From: Rhynchopus sp. YZ270_cl-10
Taxonomy: Eukaryota; Euglenozoa; Diplonemea; Diplonemida; Diplonemidae
Assembly: GCA_964035575.1 (NCBI GenBank)
Contig: OZ037922.1
Location: 930,001 to 994,000 of the forward strand
Length of the DNA stretch: 64,000 nt
Direction of reading: 5' to 3'
Position 1 is the first letter of the stretch; every line of letters begins with the position of its first letter. Under the pieces are notes generated by a model, which ran no database searches, was not told the origin of the DNA, and saw only the letters and a program-made list of their open reading frames with translations. Shown here in pieces: positions 10,916 to 23,071 of the stretch. Both the position numbers and the translations under genes were made by a program.

Positions 10916-12225
10916 CATACCCTCACAGAAGCTACATACCACCATGATATTCTGAAGCTTTGGGGTATGGGGTTTTCTTGGTGAGATCGAGGCTTCGTCG
11001 AGAAAGCTCGGAATACACCCAAAAACCCTTGAAAGACCATTTTTTCCCGGCGGGAAAAAAATTTTTTTTGGGAAAAAAATTGACCCCCCCCGAGAAAAAA
11101 AAACGAGATCCTAGAAACAACCCTGCGATGCAACCCCAAAAAAAAAGTCCCATGTAAAAAACCCATAGAAATTTTTGTGATGCCCACCCCCAAATTCTCG
11201 AAAAAAGGGTGTGATGCCCATACACACATGGGGGCGGGGGTTTTATTGTTAACAGAGGGCTCGTGGTAGTCCATAAGAAGAGGAAATAAGGGAAGAAAAA
11301 TAAACTTTGACTGCGTGTAAATTTTGCGCACAGAAGAGGTGTGTGTGTGTGGGGGGGAACCACCTCGATTATTTATTTTCAAAAAAGGGGGGGCGGGGGG
11401 AAAATAGTCCATTTTTCTTGTTGAAAAATCTGGTTCGCAAAAAAAAGCAAAATAAAAAAAATTCAAACCAAAAAACCCCCCAACAAATAGTGTTGCAGGC
11501 CCGAACTGCCCCAATTTTATCTAAAAAGAAACACACAAAAAAAAAATTTCAAAAGCAACAACAAAAAAAAGCAATAAAAAAAAAACAAACAACAATTATA
11601 AACACAAACCACACAGAAAAATGGAAACATTTTTGCTTCCCTGTTTTTCCGCCATTTTTTTTTTTATCCCTTCTTCCTCCCCTTCCCCAAATACTATGCA
11701 GGAAGTCGCAACTGAAAAAAAAAAAAAAAAGAGTTTTTGTTTTTGTTTTGAAAAAATTGACAACGTCGGGTTGAAGAGGCCTTTGAAAGGCAGCAAGAGA
11801 AGGCGGTCGCCTGGCAAAAGCAAAGAAAGCGAAACAAAAAAAACCAACTGACCCACCTCCCGACGGTGTTCGCGTTCCCCCTGCCAGGATTTTTTTTTCT
11901 TCTTCTTCTTGCTTTGCTGATTTGTGCCTTTCCCTTTCACCCTTTCACCCTTTCACTACACCACCACACCACTACACTAACCATACAGCACACGCTAAAC
12001 AAGCACAAAAAGCCTTGACCTTTTCTCGGTCCCTCTCTGTTTCTTTTTGTATTTTCTTTTATCTTCATTTTATTGTTACGTTTCTGTAACCCCCAAAAGA
12101 AAAAGTCTCCCTTTCACAGTTGCCGTTGGTTTTCTTTTATCCTCCCTTTGCCCCCGCTTCTTCCATCTCTGTTGCCCCCTTCCTCACCTCTCTCTCTCTC
12201 TCTCTCTTTCTTCAAATAAATTAAA
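10916..12225. other. Spacer upstream of the PTB-like gene
   Basis: No gene seen. Contains nested A-run/T-run palindromes at 11040-11110, A-rich sequence to 11620, and pyrimidine-rich sequence from 11880. A (TC)n tract at about 12188-12208 lies just before the ATG at 12226; the nearest plausible acceptor upstream is TTTCACAG ending at 12118. Confidence 0.55.
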
Positions 12226-14770
12226 ATGGAAACGCAAATGCAGCCGCAGCACAACCAGGTGCAGTACAGTATGCTACCCACCACACCTCACCGATCAGCA
12301 TTCCTTTTTTTTTTGATAAAACAATTTGATGTCAATTCTAAAAAGATTGGAGGCAGCCGCTGCGAGGCAAAACAAAAACGGATTGAGAAAGGCAAGAAGC
12401 TTGCTTGTTTTCTTTGAGTACTCAATTAACCACAACAACCGTACTTCAGTTTAACACAATTTTTCATTTTTTTGTTTTCCGGCTTTGAGCGCACAAACAA
12501 AAGACCCGATATTTTTTAATCGATTTTTTTGCATTTTATTTGCGCGAAACTCGGAAATTTAGTTTACGCGTATACATCACCACCGTCCCTCTCACCGAAC
12601 AGACAGAAACGGCCAGCCCAAGAAGCAATACGTCAACGACATCGGTGAGCCCAGCAAGGTGGTGCACTGCAGAAACGTGACGGCGGACGTCACGCAGTCG
12701 AGCCTGATGGCGATGTGCCAGCAGTTCGGACGCGTCGTGAACGTTGTTATGCTGCGCGCAAAGAACCAGGCCCTCATCGAGATGGACACTCTTGACAACG
12801 CGGAGAAGGTGTGTAAGCTGTGTTCAACAGCATTCTTGTTCTTCCTCTCGATTCTGACACTTTGTTACGATGTTTCACAGCGAGCTATAGGCAACGCTGT
12901 GTGGTCGAGCCTCATTCTGATGGTGGACTTCCTTCTTGTGATGGAAACCCTCCTATTGCAAAGCGTGCTCCTTCTATTTGTCTCTGCGTCCGCAGCGGCG
13001 TTGTGCACCTCAACGATTCTTTTTAGGGCAATTCTGTCTAAGAATATTTGATTCCCGCAAAAAAAAAAAAAACCTTAGTTTTGCTACGGGGTTTGTCCCC
13101 ATTCATCTTCGGCCGTTTTTACAAAACCATTCTCACATTACAGGTCGTGGAGTACTGCCACTCAAACGGCTACGTCGATGTGGACCACAGACGTGTGTAC
13201 GTGAAGTACTCGCGTCACCAGATCCTTGACGACACACCTGCGGGGAAGACCCTGCTTGTGTCGATGTTCAACCCCGACTATGATATCTCAAGTGTCGTGC
13301 AGATTACACCCATGATTGTGTACCAGGTATGAATGGGGTTTTTTTTGTCATGATTGAAAAAAGCACCTTGAGGGCAAGGTATTCTTCTGATACCCCTTTT
13401 TTAGATACCGATGGACAGTTTTATCGTTCTTTGAGAGTTCTGGATAGTGAAAAAAGGGACTGCTTTTTTATCTGCTTGGAGAAAAAGTTGATCATAAGGA
13501 AATATATAGAGGTTCACAAAACATAAAATCAAACTTCAGATCTTCAACAAGTACGGTGGCGTGCAGAAGATTGTTGTGCTCCCGAAGAATGCGTCTTCAG
13601 AGCAGAACCACAACCGTGTGCAGTCCCTTGTCCAGTTTGGGGACATGGCCGAGGCTGAAAGCGTGAAGGGCCAGCTGCAGGGACAGCCGGTCACCCTCGG
13701 TGAACAGGCGTCGTTCTACCTTGACATTCAGGTATGCTAAAATGCTGCTTTTGTAGATAACAGTAAAGTGCGTTTTTCTTGACGCGCTCCGCCACGTTGT
13801 CACCATCGACAAGCCACGTTTTCTATTTGCATCCATCACGTTGTGAAGGCTCCGGGGGAAACCTTCTGTTGGAAGGACGTAACTTCTCTCAGAGAGCCAA
13901 CCAGGTTTCCCCCCTTTTTTAACCATACACTCTTTTTAAAAAAAACCCCCCGTTCCTCTCAGTTCTCGAAGGTGCCCGAAATCACCACCCAGAGTGGCCC
14001 GAACTCGATGGCGTTCCCTAATGGTATGGCCACGTCTCCTCTTATCCCATTATGCATCTCTCAAACGTTTTGTGTGGAGATCATGGACATCAATTTTTTA
14101 CCTTCATTCCATCACTCTAATACACCCCGTCATAAACACAAAACAATACGTTTGTTTGAGAATGGGAACACAAAAAACACAAAAAAAGGACAGTGGAGAT
14201 TGCACAACTGTGGCAACGCAACCGAGGCAACTACACTACTCCAACAACTTATCAAAAAAAACACAAAAACAACCTCTTCTTCTTCTTCTTCCAACAGCCA
14301 CCGACTCAACCACTGCAGTGTACAACCCCAACCAGCTTCTTGCACAACAGCAGTACGGCACCACTGCAGCCATGGGGATGAACCCTGGCCAGATGGGCCA
14401 GCTGGGACAACTTGGTCAAATGGGGCAGCTTGGTCAGATGGGGCAGGTGGGACAGTCTGTTGCGGCACAGCCCCAGGCGGCAGCAACAGGTATGACACAG
14501 CTGAACCCCGCAGCAGGGCTGGGTCAGATGTCACCTATGGCCCAAATGGGTCAGATGGGACAAATGGGCCAAATGGGGCAGATGGGCCAGATGGGTCACA
14601 CCTTCATGCAGGCAGCCCCCCCACAAGGTGCAGCGACGAACGGCGCTCTCAACGGTGCTGCAAACGGACAAATGGGGGGTGCGACCCCCGGAATGCCCGC
14701 TGCCAATGGGGGTGGAGCTGCTGCAGGTCAGATGGGAATGAACGGACATTTCTTGGGGAACCAGATCTAA
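12226..14770 (+). CDS. PTB/hnRNP-L-like RNA-binding protein with two RRMs (six exons)
   Basis: Exons 12226-12268, 12603-12808, 13144-13326, 13540-13731, 13963-14023 and 14298-14770 join in frame through GT-AG introns to give 385 residues. RRM1 begins KVVHCRNVTADVTQSSL and contains NQALIEMDTLDNAEK, which aligns with NQAFIEM in PTB RRM1. RRM2 begins TLLVSMFNPDYDISSV and contains QIFNKYGGVQKIVVLPK and LDIQFSKVPE, matching the QIFSKFG and IDFSK blocks of PTB RRM2. The remaining ~150 residues are a Gly-Gln-Met/Leu repeat tail (GQMGQLGQ) rich in Ala, low-complexity and probably disordered. PTB relatives bind pyrimidine-rich RNA and control splicing or mRNA stability, which fits a genome with many pyrimidine tracts. 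Intron 1 holds a 218-bp repeat also found at 51113-51330; intron 5 holds a family B hairpin. The first exon is short and its donor (GTATGC at 12269) was chosen by phase. Confidence 0.87.
12303..12520 (+). repeat. 218-bp repeat, copy 1 (intron 1 of PTB-like gene)
   Basis: Runs from TTTGATAAAACAA through GCTGCGAGGCAAAA, GAGTACTCAATTAACC and CCGGCTTTGAGCGCACAAAC to AAGACCCGAT. It matches 51113-51330, just after the HERP-like gene, with few differences. It has no long open frame and points the same way in both places. Confidence 0.88.
14192..14268 (+). repeat. Family B hairpin repeat inside an intron
   Basis: AGTGGAGATTGCACAACTG, then CAACCGAGGCAACTACACT, CCAACAACTTATC and an A-run, inside intron 5 of the PTB-like gene. 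It sits in the sense orientation, well away from both splice sites. Confidence 0.8.
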
Positions 14771-17700
14771 GTGAAAAAATGAGCAAATTAGAGTGACAAA
14801 TCTCATTTAGTCATGGGATGATGTTTAAATAGCGGCGCGTGTGTTTGTGTGTTTTCTATTTTTATGTGGTGCCCTTCCAAAAAAAAACAAAAAAAAACAA
14901 CAAAAAAAAAAAAGAAAAAGAATGAGTGTTTTCAGCACTCCCAGACAAAAAAAAATGGGGGGTTTTTTGTTCTCGTATTTTTTTTCGTTTTTGGTATCTG
15001 ATTTTTTTTTCCTAAAAGAAACAAAGTAAAGCAAAGCAAACCCATGAAAAACTTGGGACAACACAAAAATTGAGTTTTTTTTTTTTCAAAAAAGAAACAC
15101 AAAACAAAAAAAAACCAAGGGTGGCAACCACACTGTGCTCCAATTCGGAATTTATTTTATTTTATTTTATTTTTTTGCTGATCTGTTGGCTTTTTTTAGT
15201 GTAGCTGTCATTTAGAAAATGTTTGCACTGTCTGAATGGCTACACTTTAAAAACAAACAAATGATCACAACAAAAAAAGACCATCGCAAAAAAAATTTGT
15301 AAAAAAGGTAGCAAGCAGCTTTGTCACTTGTCTTTTTTTCCAAACGCTGTGCGTAGTGCTAAAGAGCTTCCCCTCCTCTTGTCGCTTGCGAGACGTGCGC
15401 GCTTTGTGAGGTGCGCACATCTTTCAAGTGTTTCTTTTCTTTTAAGATACCATGTGTCCCTCGAGGCCAATTCATCTTTCAAATTTTTTCCTTTTATTAT
15501 TACCAGAGTTTTTTTTTCATGTAATTATGTCTTATGCCATATGCCATGTCATAAGATGCTGCACAAAAACTCCACCCCTTTTTCTTGATCGTTTTGTATT
15601 TTTCCTACACTTAGTAGGATTTCAAACGTCATCACGACCCTTTTTTTGTGAGGTACACTGTCACGAGAGGGCTTTGTATTTCAACTCTACTTTTTTTTTC
15701 AGAAACCCCAATACAAGGCTTCGGCCAACATTTGAACACAGAACCTAGTTATCCACTGAGGTGGGTGATTTAGGCAATTGTCGATACAAAAAAAAAACAA
15801 AAAATCAAAAAAGTATAGTGGAGTGCATCCTCGGGTGACTACACTAATACAACCAAAAGTTTTCAAAAAACAAAAACAAAAAAAAATGTGGGGCAAGTAC
15901 TATCCCCCAAGTTGAGTTCTTCCCCATTTTCCCTCCACTTCCTTCCCATTCGCCAGTGTCCACTCCACCAACCCCATACTCCCAAAACACCCCGGAGGTT
16001 AAGTACCCAAGCGGCAATACACTGTCTTCCAAAGGGGAGGGGAAAATGTTCAAAAAATAATGTACCGTTTCGGATACGGTAATGCAAAAATGCAAAATGC
16101 AAAAGAAAAATAAAACGTACACACACACACACTCCCAGCACCTTTTTTCGTTGTTCACTGTAGAGGGGGCAGAATAAAGGGGTTGCTGTGCTGATTGTTG
16201 TGTTCCAAAAAATAAGTAACACAACAACAGTTTTTGTTGCCAAGAGGGGAACGAGATAAAAGGGGTGGCCTTTTTCCCCTTTTTTTGTTGTTTTTTTTTT
16301 TGATGTAAACCCACGAAGATGGATGCAGGGACATGGTTTCGGGTCCATCCCCCGGGGTGTGTACTGGTCTCACCACCAAACAAATACACAGTCACGAGAG
16401 AGGCATACACAAAACAGTGCATGCCAGAATGACATTTCAGTTCGTCACTTTTCTGATAGTCATAATGACATGACACGTGGTGCATTTGAACTTCAATCAA
16501 ATGACATGTACCATATTGTGTTGGCTTGCTCAAGCCAAGACCCCCCCTTTTTTTTTTGTGGTCCAGTACTCATCTTATCAAAAGCTTTGTTCCAATGTGC
16601 CATATAAAACTGGCGCCAAAAAAAAAAAAAAATCCATTCTAGTGAAGGTGTGTCTAAACATGTTTGTTTATTATCATCTAACCAAAAATTTTTTTTGTTA
16701 GAAATGTAGCTTTCATATCAGTCATTCAGTGAACGAAACAAACAAAAAAAAATTTTTTTTTTATATCGGTTTTCATGACGTGACAATGAGTGTGTGCTCT
16801 TTTTTCTTTTTTTATAGTTGAGGAAGCGGTGGAGGGCATATCAGATGTAAACCTCGAAAGGATTCAGGGATAGTATTTGGTTTCGAGTCTACCTCCCGCG
16901 GTGGTCTTGTCAAAAACCCTTTTATTACGCAGTAAGACATTGTGCGCAGAACCTGTCTCATGAGTTGTGTCGATATTAAAATCGGTGCTGTGGTTTTTTT
17001 TTTTTGCGGTTTTTGATTTAAAAAAAAATTCGATACTACCAAGCCCTCTACGCTGCTGCTTCATTCTGGCCAATAGAAAGTGACCACCAGTAATTGGTAC
17101 GTTTGTTGTTCTCAGTTCAGGTTTTCAAGATTGGAAAGGGGGGGTATTGTGGGGGGTGTGTTTGAAAACTAATAGGGGTAATTCTTGCGCAGATTATAGC
17201 CCCAATATACCAAAAAAAAAAGTATAGTGGAGCACACTCTAGGGTGGCTAAACTAATACAACCAAGTTTTCAAAAAAAAAGGGCAAAACACACCAAAAAG
17301 CAAAAAAGCTAAAAGAAGAAGAAAAAAACTCAATGGTATGACTAGTACTGTACGTAGGTCCTCCATACAACCATTTCCCGTCCCCACCCGACACAAAATG
17401 TCCCCTTCCCGCCCGCTGTCAAAAAAAAATCCCCGTTATTGTTTTGTTATTTTATTTTATTTTTTTCAAACACATTTATTCTGCCGCTTCACTGTGCGCA
17501 AAGAAAAACGAAAAGAGGGGGGGAAAAGAAGAAAATGAACAGAAAGAGAAATAAACAAATTCCCCTACCCCCCAAAAAAAAATTCCCAAATTTCCCAGAA
17601 GTTTTTTTTTTTTTTTTTGGTGTGCAACTTTTATTGCAGTTTTGGAGTAAGTATTCTTTCGGGATTTTGTTTTTTTTTTTCCTTTTGTGTGGCATGAGCA

Positions 17701-17812
17701 GCTAAGTTATCATAAGATTCTTATGAAAAAGGTACACAAAAAGTGTGAACAAAGCAGGTATTAGTGTATTTGTGTGCGTATCTTTTTTTTTTTTGGCCTC
17801 GAAGAAGTTTCC
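14771..17812. other. Spacer after the PTB-like gene
   Basis: No gene recognised. Contains a perfect-stem family C hairpin at about 15195-15280 (AGTGTAGC/GCTACACT), T2 at 15652-15697, a family D fragment at about 15715-15790, family A at 15817-15870 with a changed stem pair, TGTAAACC-type repeats at 16298-16420 and 16845-16915, and family A at 17225-17279. The rest is homopolymer-rich. Confidence 0.65.
15652..15697 (+). repeat. T2 hairpin repeat (representative copy)
   Basis: GGTACACTGTCACGAGAGGG then CTTTGTATTTCAACTC and a T-run. The loop ACGAGAG is flanked by short complementary pieces (GTC/GGC, ACA/TGT). Other + copies lie near 3393, 7244, 8249, 16389, 24330, 24795, 31884, 51662, 53022, 55727 and 55851. 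Confidence 0.8.
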
Positions 17813-17975
17813 TCTTGTCCAGGTAGTCAGTGGAGAGCGTATTGCAGTAATAAAAATATCAGCACAGAATATTCATTACACACTTTACGCACAAAAAAGC
17901 AATTAGCCGTCGAAGATTTCTCTAGTGTAGTTTTTTTTTTTTTTGTGAGAAACACTCTGAGCTATCTTCTATAAA
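17813..17975 (+). repeat. 160-bp conserved element, copy 1 (possible ncRNA)
   Basis: Shares with 32985-33140 the blocks AGGTAGTCAGTGGAGAGCG, TTACACACTTTACGCAC, GAAGATTTCTCTAGTGTAG and CACTCTGAGCT, in order and with similar spacing. This is longer and better kept than the short hairpin families. It matches no snRNA I recognise. An ncRNA or a retroposed short element are both possible. Confidence 0.6.
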
Positions 17976-17987
17976 CGTTTTTAATCA

Positions 17988-18052
17988 AACTCAGTGGAAG
18001 AGCATTGGTCTTGTAAACCAAGGGTCGGGGGGTTCGATCCCCCCCAGCTGCC
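17988..18052 (+). pseudogene. tRNA-Thr(UGU)-like sequence lacking a pairing 5' acceptor strand
   Basis: A D-arm-like CTCAGTGGAAGAG is followed by a perfect anticodon arm, TTGGT-CTTGTAA-ACCAA (anticodon TGT, Thr), a variable loop and a T arm of G-run TTCGATC C-run, then CAGCTGCC. The 3' acceptor strand would need GCAGCTG about 9 bases before the D stem; the sequence there is TTTAATC, which cannot pair. It is therefore a 5'-damaged or 5'-replaced tRNA, or a tRNA-derived repeat. It starts just after the 160-bp conserved element. Confidence 0.65.
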
Positions 18053-19256
18053 TTTCTATTTGGGCACTCTTCTAATAATCTTCTAATAAGAATGTGTACC
18101 TAAGGCCAGAGTTTCTTTTCCTTGTCTCAATCTCTTTTGCTTGCATATGCCTGTACACCCCTCAGGGTTCATAGCGTTGCTCTCAAATAGTAATTAGTGC
18201 CGTTTTCTGTGACCTCTGGCGTTTGTCTACAGTACATTCAAAAAATAGTGGAGCACATTCTAGGGTGACACTAATACAACCAAGTTTTTCAAAAAGTTTG
18301 GCTTCGCTTTTGCTTTTTTTTTCTTCCAATATTTTTTGTGATCGGGTCCACCCTTTTTTTGGTTTCCACACTTCTCTTTCTATTAAGTGTCCACCGGTGT
18401 TGAGGGTGGTGTGCGCTTTCAGGGTTCTCTTTTGAAATGCAACTAAAGCACTAAAGACTATGTTTGCTATTTCGAGAGGAGAGTTTTTTTTTTTTCTTCC
18501 TTTTTTTTTGGGTTCCACACTCTATGGTAGGTCTTCGCAACAACAGCAGTCATGACATTGAATTACAAAGAAGAAAGTGAAGATGGCACACCGAAGTGGC
18601 AAATATACACTCTTCCAATGTTTTTTCAGAAGTCTGCAATTTAGCGACATTTTTTTTTCTTTCTTTTGTTGTCGACTAAATAATACGAGAAGGCTAAGGG
18701 TAGGTTCACCTCGAACCAACTTTTTCTTCCCCCCTTTTTTTTTTGTGATTTTGTACTTCCCCTTTTTATCTCTGTTCTGTGTTCTCCATAGACTCAAAAT
18801 GCAATGAGTTTGTGTGGTTGAAAAGGATCGATGTACTTTTTTCACAAAAAAAAAAAAATCAGTTTTTTTTTTCAAGATGGCTAAGTATATGATAGACTTA
18901 GCTTTATCAAACAATTTTTTCCCCCCCTTTTTTTCACTCCCCTCCCCTCCCCGAAGTAGTAGCGACCTTGTGAGCTACATTCAGCTTTCAAAAAAAATCT
19001 CTTTTTATTTTATGGTGCCTGTAGCTGCAGGCCTGTCTCGACCAGTTCCCTATGACCTACAAAAAAAAATTATTATTTTTGATGCCAATGTTGCAGGCAT
19101 TTTTACGCTGTTCAGATATTTTCTTTTTCAGACCCAAGGGTTTCAAGAAAAAACAGGACATTATATTTTGTTGTGCTTTCATCCCGGATGGCTGGCATCG
19201 TACAGTGGGTCAGTCAGAGGTGTGCCTGCATCAATAACTACCATTTTTATTTTTTG
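18053..19256. other. Spacer with family A and T4 repeats
   Basis: No gene. Family A copy at 18247-18290 lacks part of the 3' stem; T4 copy at about 19180-19250. Otherwise T-run-rich sequence. Confidence 0.55.
19180..19250 (+). repeat. T4 repeat (representative copy)
   Basis: CATCCCGGATGGCTGGCATC, GTACAGTGGGTCAGTCAGAG, then TGTGCCTGCATCAATAACT and a T-rich run. Other + copies lie near 2965, 8633, 36515, 45282, 49085, 51590 and 62610. Confidence 0.75.
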
Positions 19257-20208
19257 ATCAGTCCTATTCGTGGTCATTTACCCCCCCCCCCCCCCCTTCC
19301 TTTACCCCCCCCCCCCCTTATTTTACCCCCTTTTTCAGAAAAAAACGGTTCAGGCCAAAATAACATGGTACTTTACCCCCCCCCCCCCCCTTATAGTACC
19401 CTGTTGTGGCTGGTACTTTACCCCCCTGGGGGGGTAAAGTACCAGCCACCAGGCAATTTTTGGGTAATTATCACCGCGACACGCCAGGTGGTGTTTTGCC
19501 ACGAGGGACCTAAACCCACGAGCGAAGCGAGGGGGTTTAGGTCCCTCGTGACAAAACACCACCCGTCGTGTAATTATGGGGTGATAGTTTCACATAATGC
19601 AGCGCATACCTGTATTGTTTGATGGTTTGCTGGGAGGGGCTGATGTGTTCAGCGGGTCGTACATCCGGAGACTGTAGGACTGGTCTGATTTGAAGCTGGA
19701 GACAAGCTCGAAATGAGGAAAGGGGTAAAGTGCAAATAATTCTTCACCCCTGTTTTTCATCGGGTGTGCAGGTAGATGGGTGCAGGTGGGTACGTTTGTG
19801 CTGCGTGGGCGATACGTTTGGGACACCTCACGGAATCTGAGGCAACATCGTCATCCCTGACCAGTCATGATACAGGCACGGGCAGAAAGATGATGTGGAT
19901 GATGTGGATTTCCATGATTCATGCCCACTTGCGAGGTCGCAAGGAGGTGAGAATTTTTTTTCAGACGATACATTTATCATTAGATCATGTGTCGTCACAC
20001 TGTGTTGTACAAAATTTCACCCCACGGTGTATGAAAAAGTACCCCCTTCCCACCCAAAAACATGACCAAACCCATAACATGGTCCTTTACCCCCCCCCCC
20101 CCTTACCCCCTCCTTTACCCCCCCCCCCCTTATTTTACCCCCTTTTTCCAAAATTTCCGGTTCACCGACCCAAAGGGGGGGGGGTAAAGGACCACGAATA
20201 GGACTGAT
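19257..20208. mobile_element. Terminal-inverted-repeat element with C-runs and nested palindromes
   Basis: ATCAGTCCTATTCGTGGTC at the left is the inverse of the right end (GACCACGAATAGGACTGAT with one difference), each followed inward by TTTACCCCC. Inside are long C-runs and hairpins: GGTACTTTACCCCC pairs with its complement at 19412-19445, and a nested palindrome lies at about 19470-19575. A coding-like stretch at 19776-19946 (MGAGGYVCAAWAIRL..HLRGRKE, then GTGAGA) may be captured DNA. No clean target duplication. Confidence 0.6.
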
Positions 20209-20603
20209 TTTGATTTTTTTTGATTTCGTCTATTTGCCCGTTTGCAGAGGAGATGGCTGTGCAGTTTCCAACCTTTCCAAACCCACCAGAACCTCTAAGC
20301 CACAGAACTGCTCGCGTTACCAGATGTTGCTCAGAAACTACATAACGAGGCCCCAGTATTATACAAAAAAAAAAAATCCTTTTTTTTCTCTTTCTGAGAA
20401 GCACGGCAAAACAAACCAGTTTATATTATGATTTTCAGTGCGTCCGGCGTTTTTTTTTTTTTTTTGCACAATCAAACTTCGCCCCTTTTCTCTGATTTGG
20501 GGCAAAACCATATTTCCAGCACATTTTTTTTTTTGTCTAGATATCTTCATCTTACTCAGAGGCGATGTACTCCGCAAAAAAAAAAAAAAAAAAAGAAGAA
20601 GAA

Positions 20604-20965
20604 CACGTATGGCAAATGATAATTTTTTATGCGCCATTATGAGATCTCATAATACCGGTGATATTATGCGCTATTATGTGCTATTATGCGCTATTATGAG
20701 ATATTATGCGCTATTATGAGCAAATTATGCGGTGTTATGTGCTAATTATGTGCCGTCACGTCGTTGCACACCACACGATTGGCGGGGTCGGGGAACAAAA
20801 AAATTTTTTCCAGGCCCAAAAAAAAAAAATTTTTTTTTTTTGCTCTCCCCCCTGCTTTAATGCCTATTTTGGCATTATGCGATTATTATGAGGGCGCATA
20901 ATAGCGCATAATAATCACATAATTTATTATGAGATCTCATAATAAATTATCATTTGCCATACGTG
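20604..20965. mobile_element. MITE with ~40-bp inverted ends and GAAGAAGAA flanks
   Basis: Starts CACGTATGGCAAATGATAAT and ends with the inverse; both ends also carry ATTATGAGATCTCATAAT. GAAGAAGAA lies directly on both sides (20595-20603, 20966-20974), a possible 9-bp duplication as in Mutator-like elements, although a simple repeat could mimic it. The interior is full of ATTATGCGCTATT variants. Confidence 0.75.
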
Positions 20966-21408
20966 GAAGAAGAAGAAGAAAAAAACAGTGGAGATTGCAC
21001 AACTGTGGCAACACAACCGAGGCAACGCTCCCGTTTTCTACGTTTTCTTAAAGATGTGTATGTATGTGTGACATATTAGTCTTTCAAACTGTTTTTTTTT
21101 TTTTCTTCTTTTGTTTTCTCGTGTCATTTCCTCCTGTTCCTCCACCACTCTTCCACCATCACATACCCCCCCCCCTCCCAACCGAAGCGACTTTTTCAAA
21201 AGGAACTGCTACAGATCTGAGCATTTTTTTGCCAGTGCCCCTTTGCGCCCGCCGGTGTACGGTGAGGCGTTTTGCACTTTCAAACTTCTTTTTTGGAAAG
21301 AAAAAAAAATGATCCGTTTTAGTTTGAACCCAAAGAGGAAAGAAGGGAGTGGGGGGGGGGGGCATGCAAGGATCGATAGCAGTGTTGGTACAAAAAAAAA
21401 GATCAAAA

Positions 21409-21449
<41 letters not shown>

Positions 21450-22599
21450 ATTGGTGACCACGCTGGAGTCTCTCGCCACCAATCTCTTTTACATGGAGTG
21501 TCAGGTGCCTGCGTCCCAGAGGCGTTTGCACTATCAACTTCACTTTACATCTCTCTTCTTGAATGACGTACCATTTTCCACGGTTTCGATAACCAAAGCG
21601 AGTGATCCGATTGATGCCTTGTGTCCACAGAGACACTTTGCACTCGACAGCTACCTTTTTTTTGTTAATCCAGATGTCTGTTTTTCCTCAGAGACGCATT
21701 CATCTTTACCATTTTTTCTTTTAAAAAAGGATTCATCGCCCTTTTGGTAAGATACTGCAATTACCAGTACCAAAAAAGAATTCCCCAGTTCCCCTCGCTC
21801 TGACCCAAATCCCCCCCCCCCCCCCCCCCCCCCCCAATTCGTGTGAATATAGCCGAAAAGCAAAAAAATGAAAAATAACGTCAAAACACAAAAAATATCT
21901 CGAAAAAAAAAAAAAGTAACGTAATGGCACGCTGGGTGGGTTGTAACCGTTTCTCTTTTCCTCTCTCTCTGCAAGCCTATTTTTGTATTTTGTATCGAAA
22001 CTCCTGGGATATATATTGGGATAAAATGCTCCCCCCCAAAAGGAATGAATGGTTACTCTGCAAAAGGGTTGAGGACGAACCACGTCTATCCGTTCTGTAT
22101 ACTGTAGCACAACAAAAAAAAAGGCTTTGGCCAAACATTTTAGAGTACAGACCTTAGCTTACCTAGATATCGGGTAGCTTTTGCTTTAGGCGGGTGTCGA
22201 TGTAACACAAAAAAAAGGGAGTCATCATGGATTCCAGCATATTTTATTACCCCACATAGTGTGTACCCCTGATGGGTATCATATACACGCGCATAGTGGG
22301 CTATACTCCGCTCAGGCGTTGGTTGCCCACTCTACATTTGTTATCAAAACAGACACACACGTGAGGTAGTCAGAGGTCAAGGGTGATCAGAGATAAGGTG
22401 ATCTGAAGAGAGATGCTTAGTATCCTTTTCTGTCGGTGTATGTGGGGTAATGTGTGTTCGTTTCCGAGAGACGCTTTTTTGTTTTTTTTTCCACTCCCCG
22501 ATATTGTTTGGCGTTTATACGTTTCAACTTCTCCGTCTCAAAAGCTGTGTATGCACACGTATTCATCGTCCAACTTTTCTTTTCTTTTTTTAAAAAGTT

Positions 22600-22660
22600 T
22601 GGGTACATTTAGTGCACCCTATTATACCTTCTATTCAGTAGAATAGAAGTATATGAAACA
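22600..22660 (+). repeat. Family G repeat (CTATTC-AGTA-GAATAG hairpin)
   Basis: GGTACATTTAGTGCACCC, ATTATACCTT, the perfect hairpin CTATTCAGTAGAATAG, then AGTATATGAAA and T-run. Other copies of the hairpin are at 31968-31983, 34657-34672 and 53802-53817, with flanking parts in the same orientation. Confidence 0.75.
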
Positions 22661-23071
22661 TTTTTTTTTTTAGAGCTTCACACAATACGTTCAAAGAGAT
22701 AATATATTTGGATATTTTTTTTGTCCCCTTACCCCCTTCCCCCTCCGCCCATTCATCTGCGCAAGTTTGCTTGCTTTGCTTCCCTCTCTGCCTTGTTCAA
22801 CTCAAGATGAGAGGGGGAAAAAAATGCGACCCCTTGTTCTGAAAGGGACAGTGAAAACAATAAATGCTAAATTTCCCCTCCCCATCCCCTCCCCCTCCTT
22901 ACCCAGAAGGTGCTGTTTGGTGAAGGGTGGTTCTCAACCAGGTGTTTTTGAGAGGGTTGGGCCGTGAATACCATTCGGATCAAAAAAAAAAACAAAAACA
23001 AAAGTGAACAACACGTTTTGTGGTAGTGAAAGACCTGTTAAAATGGCAACTACACTAATCCAACAAATTAT

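Noticed and set aside
13843-14796. 317-codon + frame overlapping the end of the PTB-like gene
   Set aside because: It reads through introns 4-5 in another frame; the Gly-Gln-Met tail frame fits splice phases and the RRM exons.
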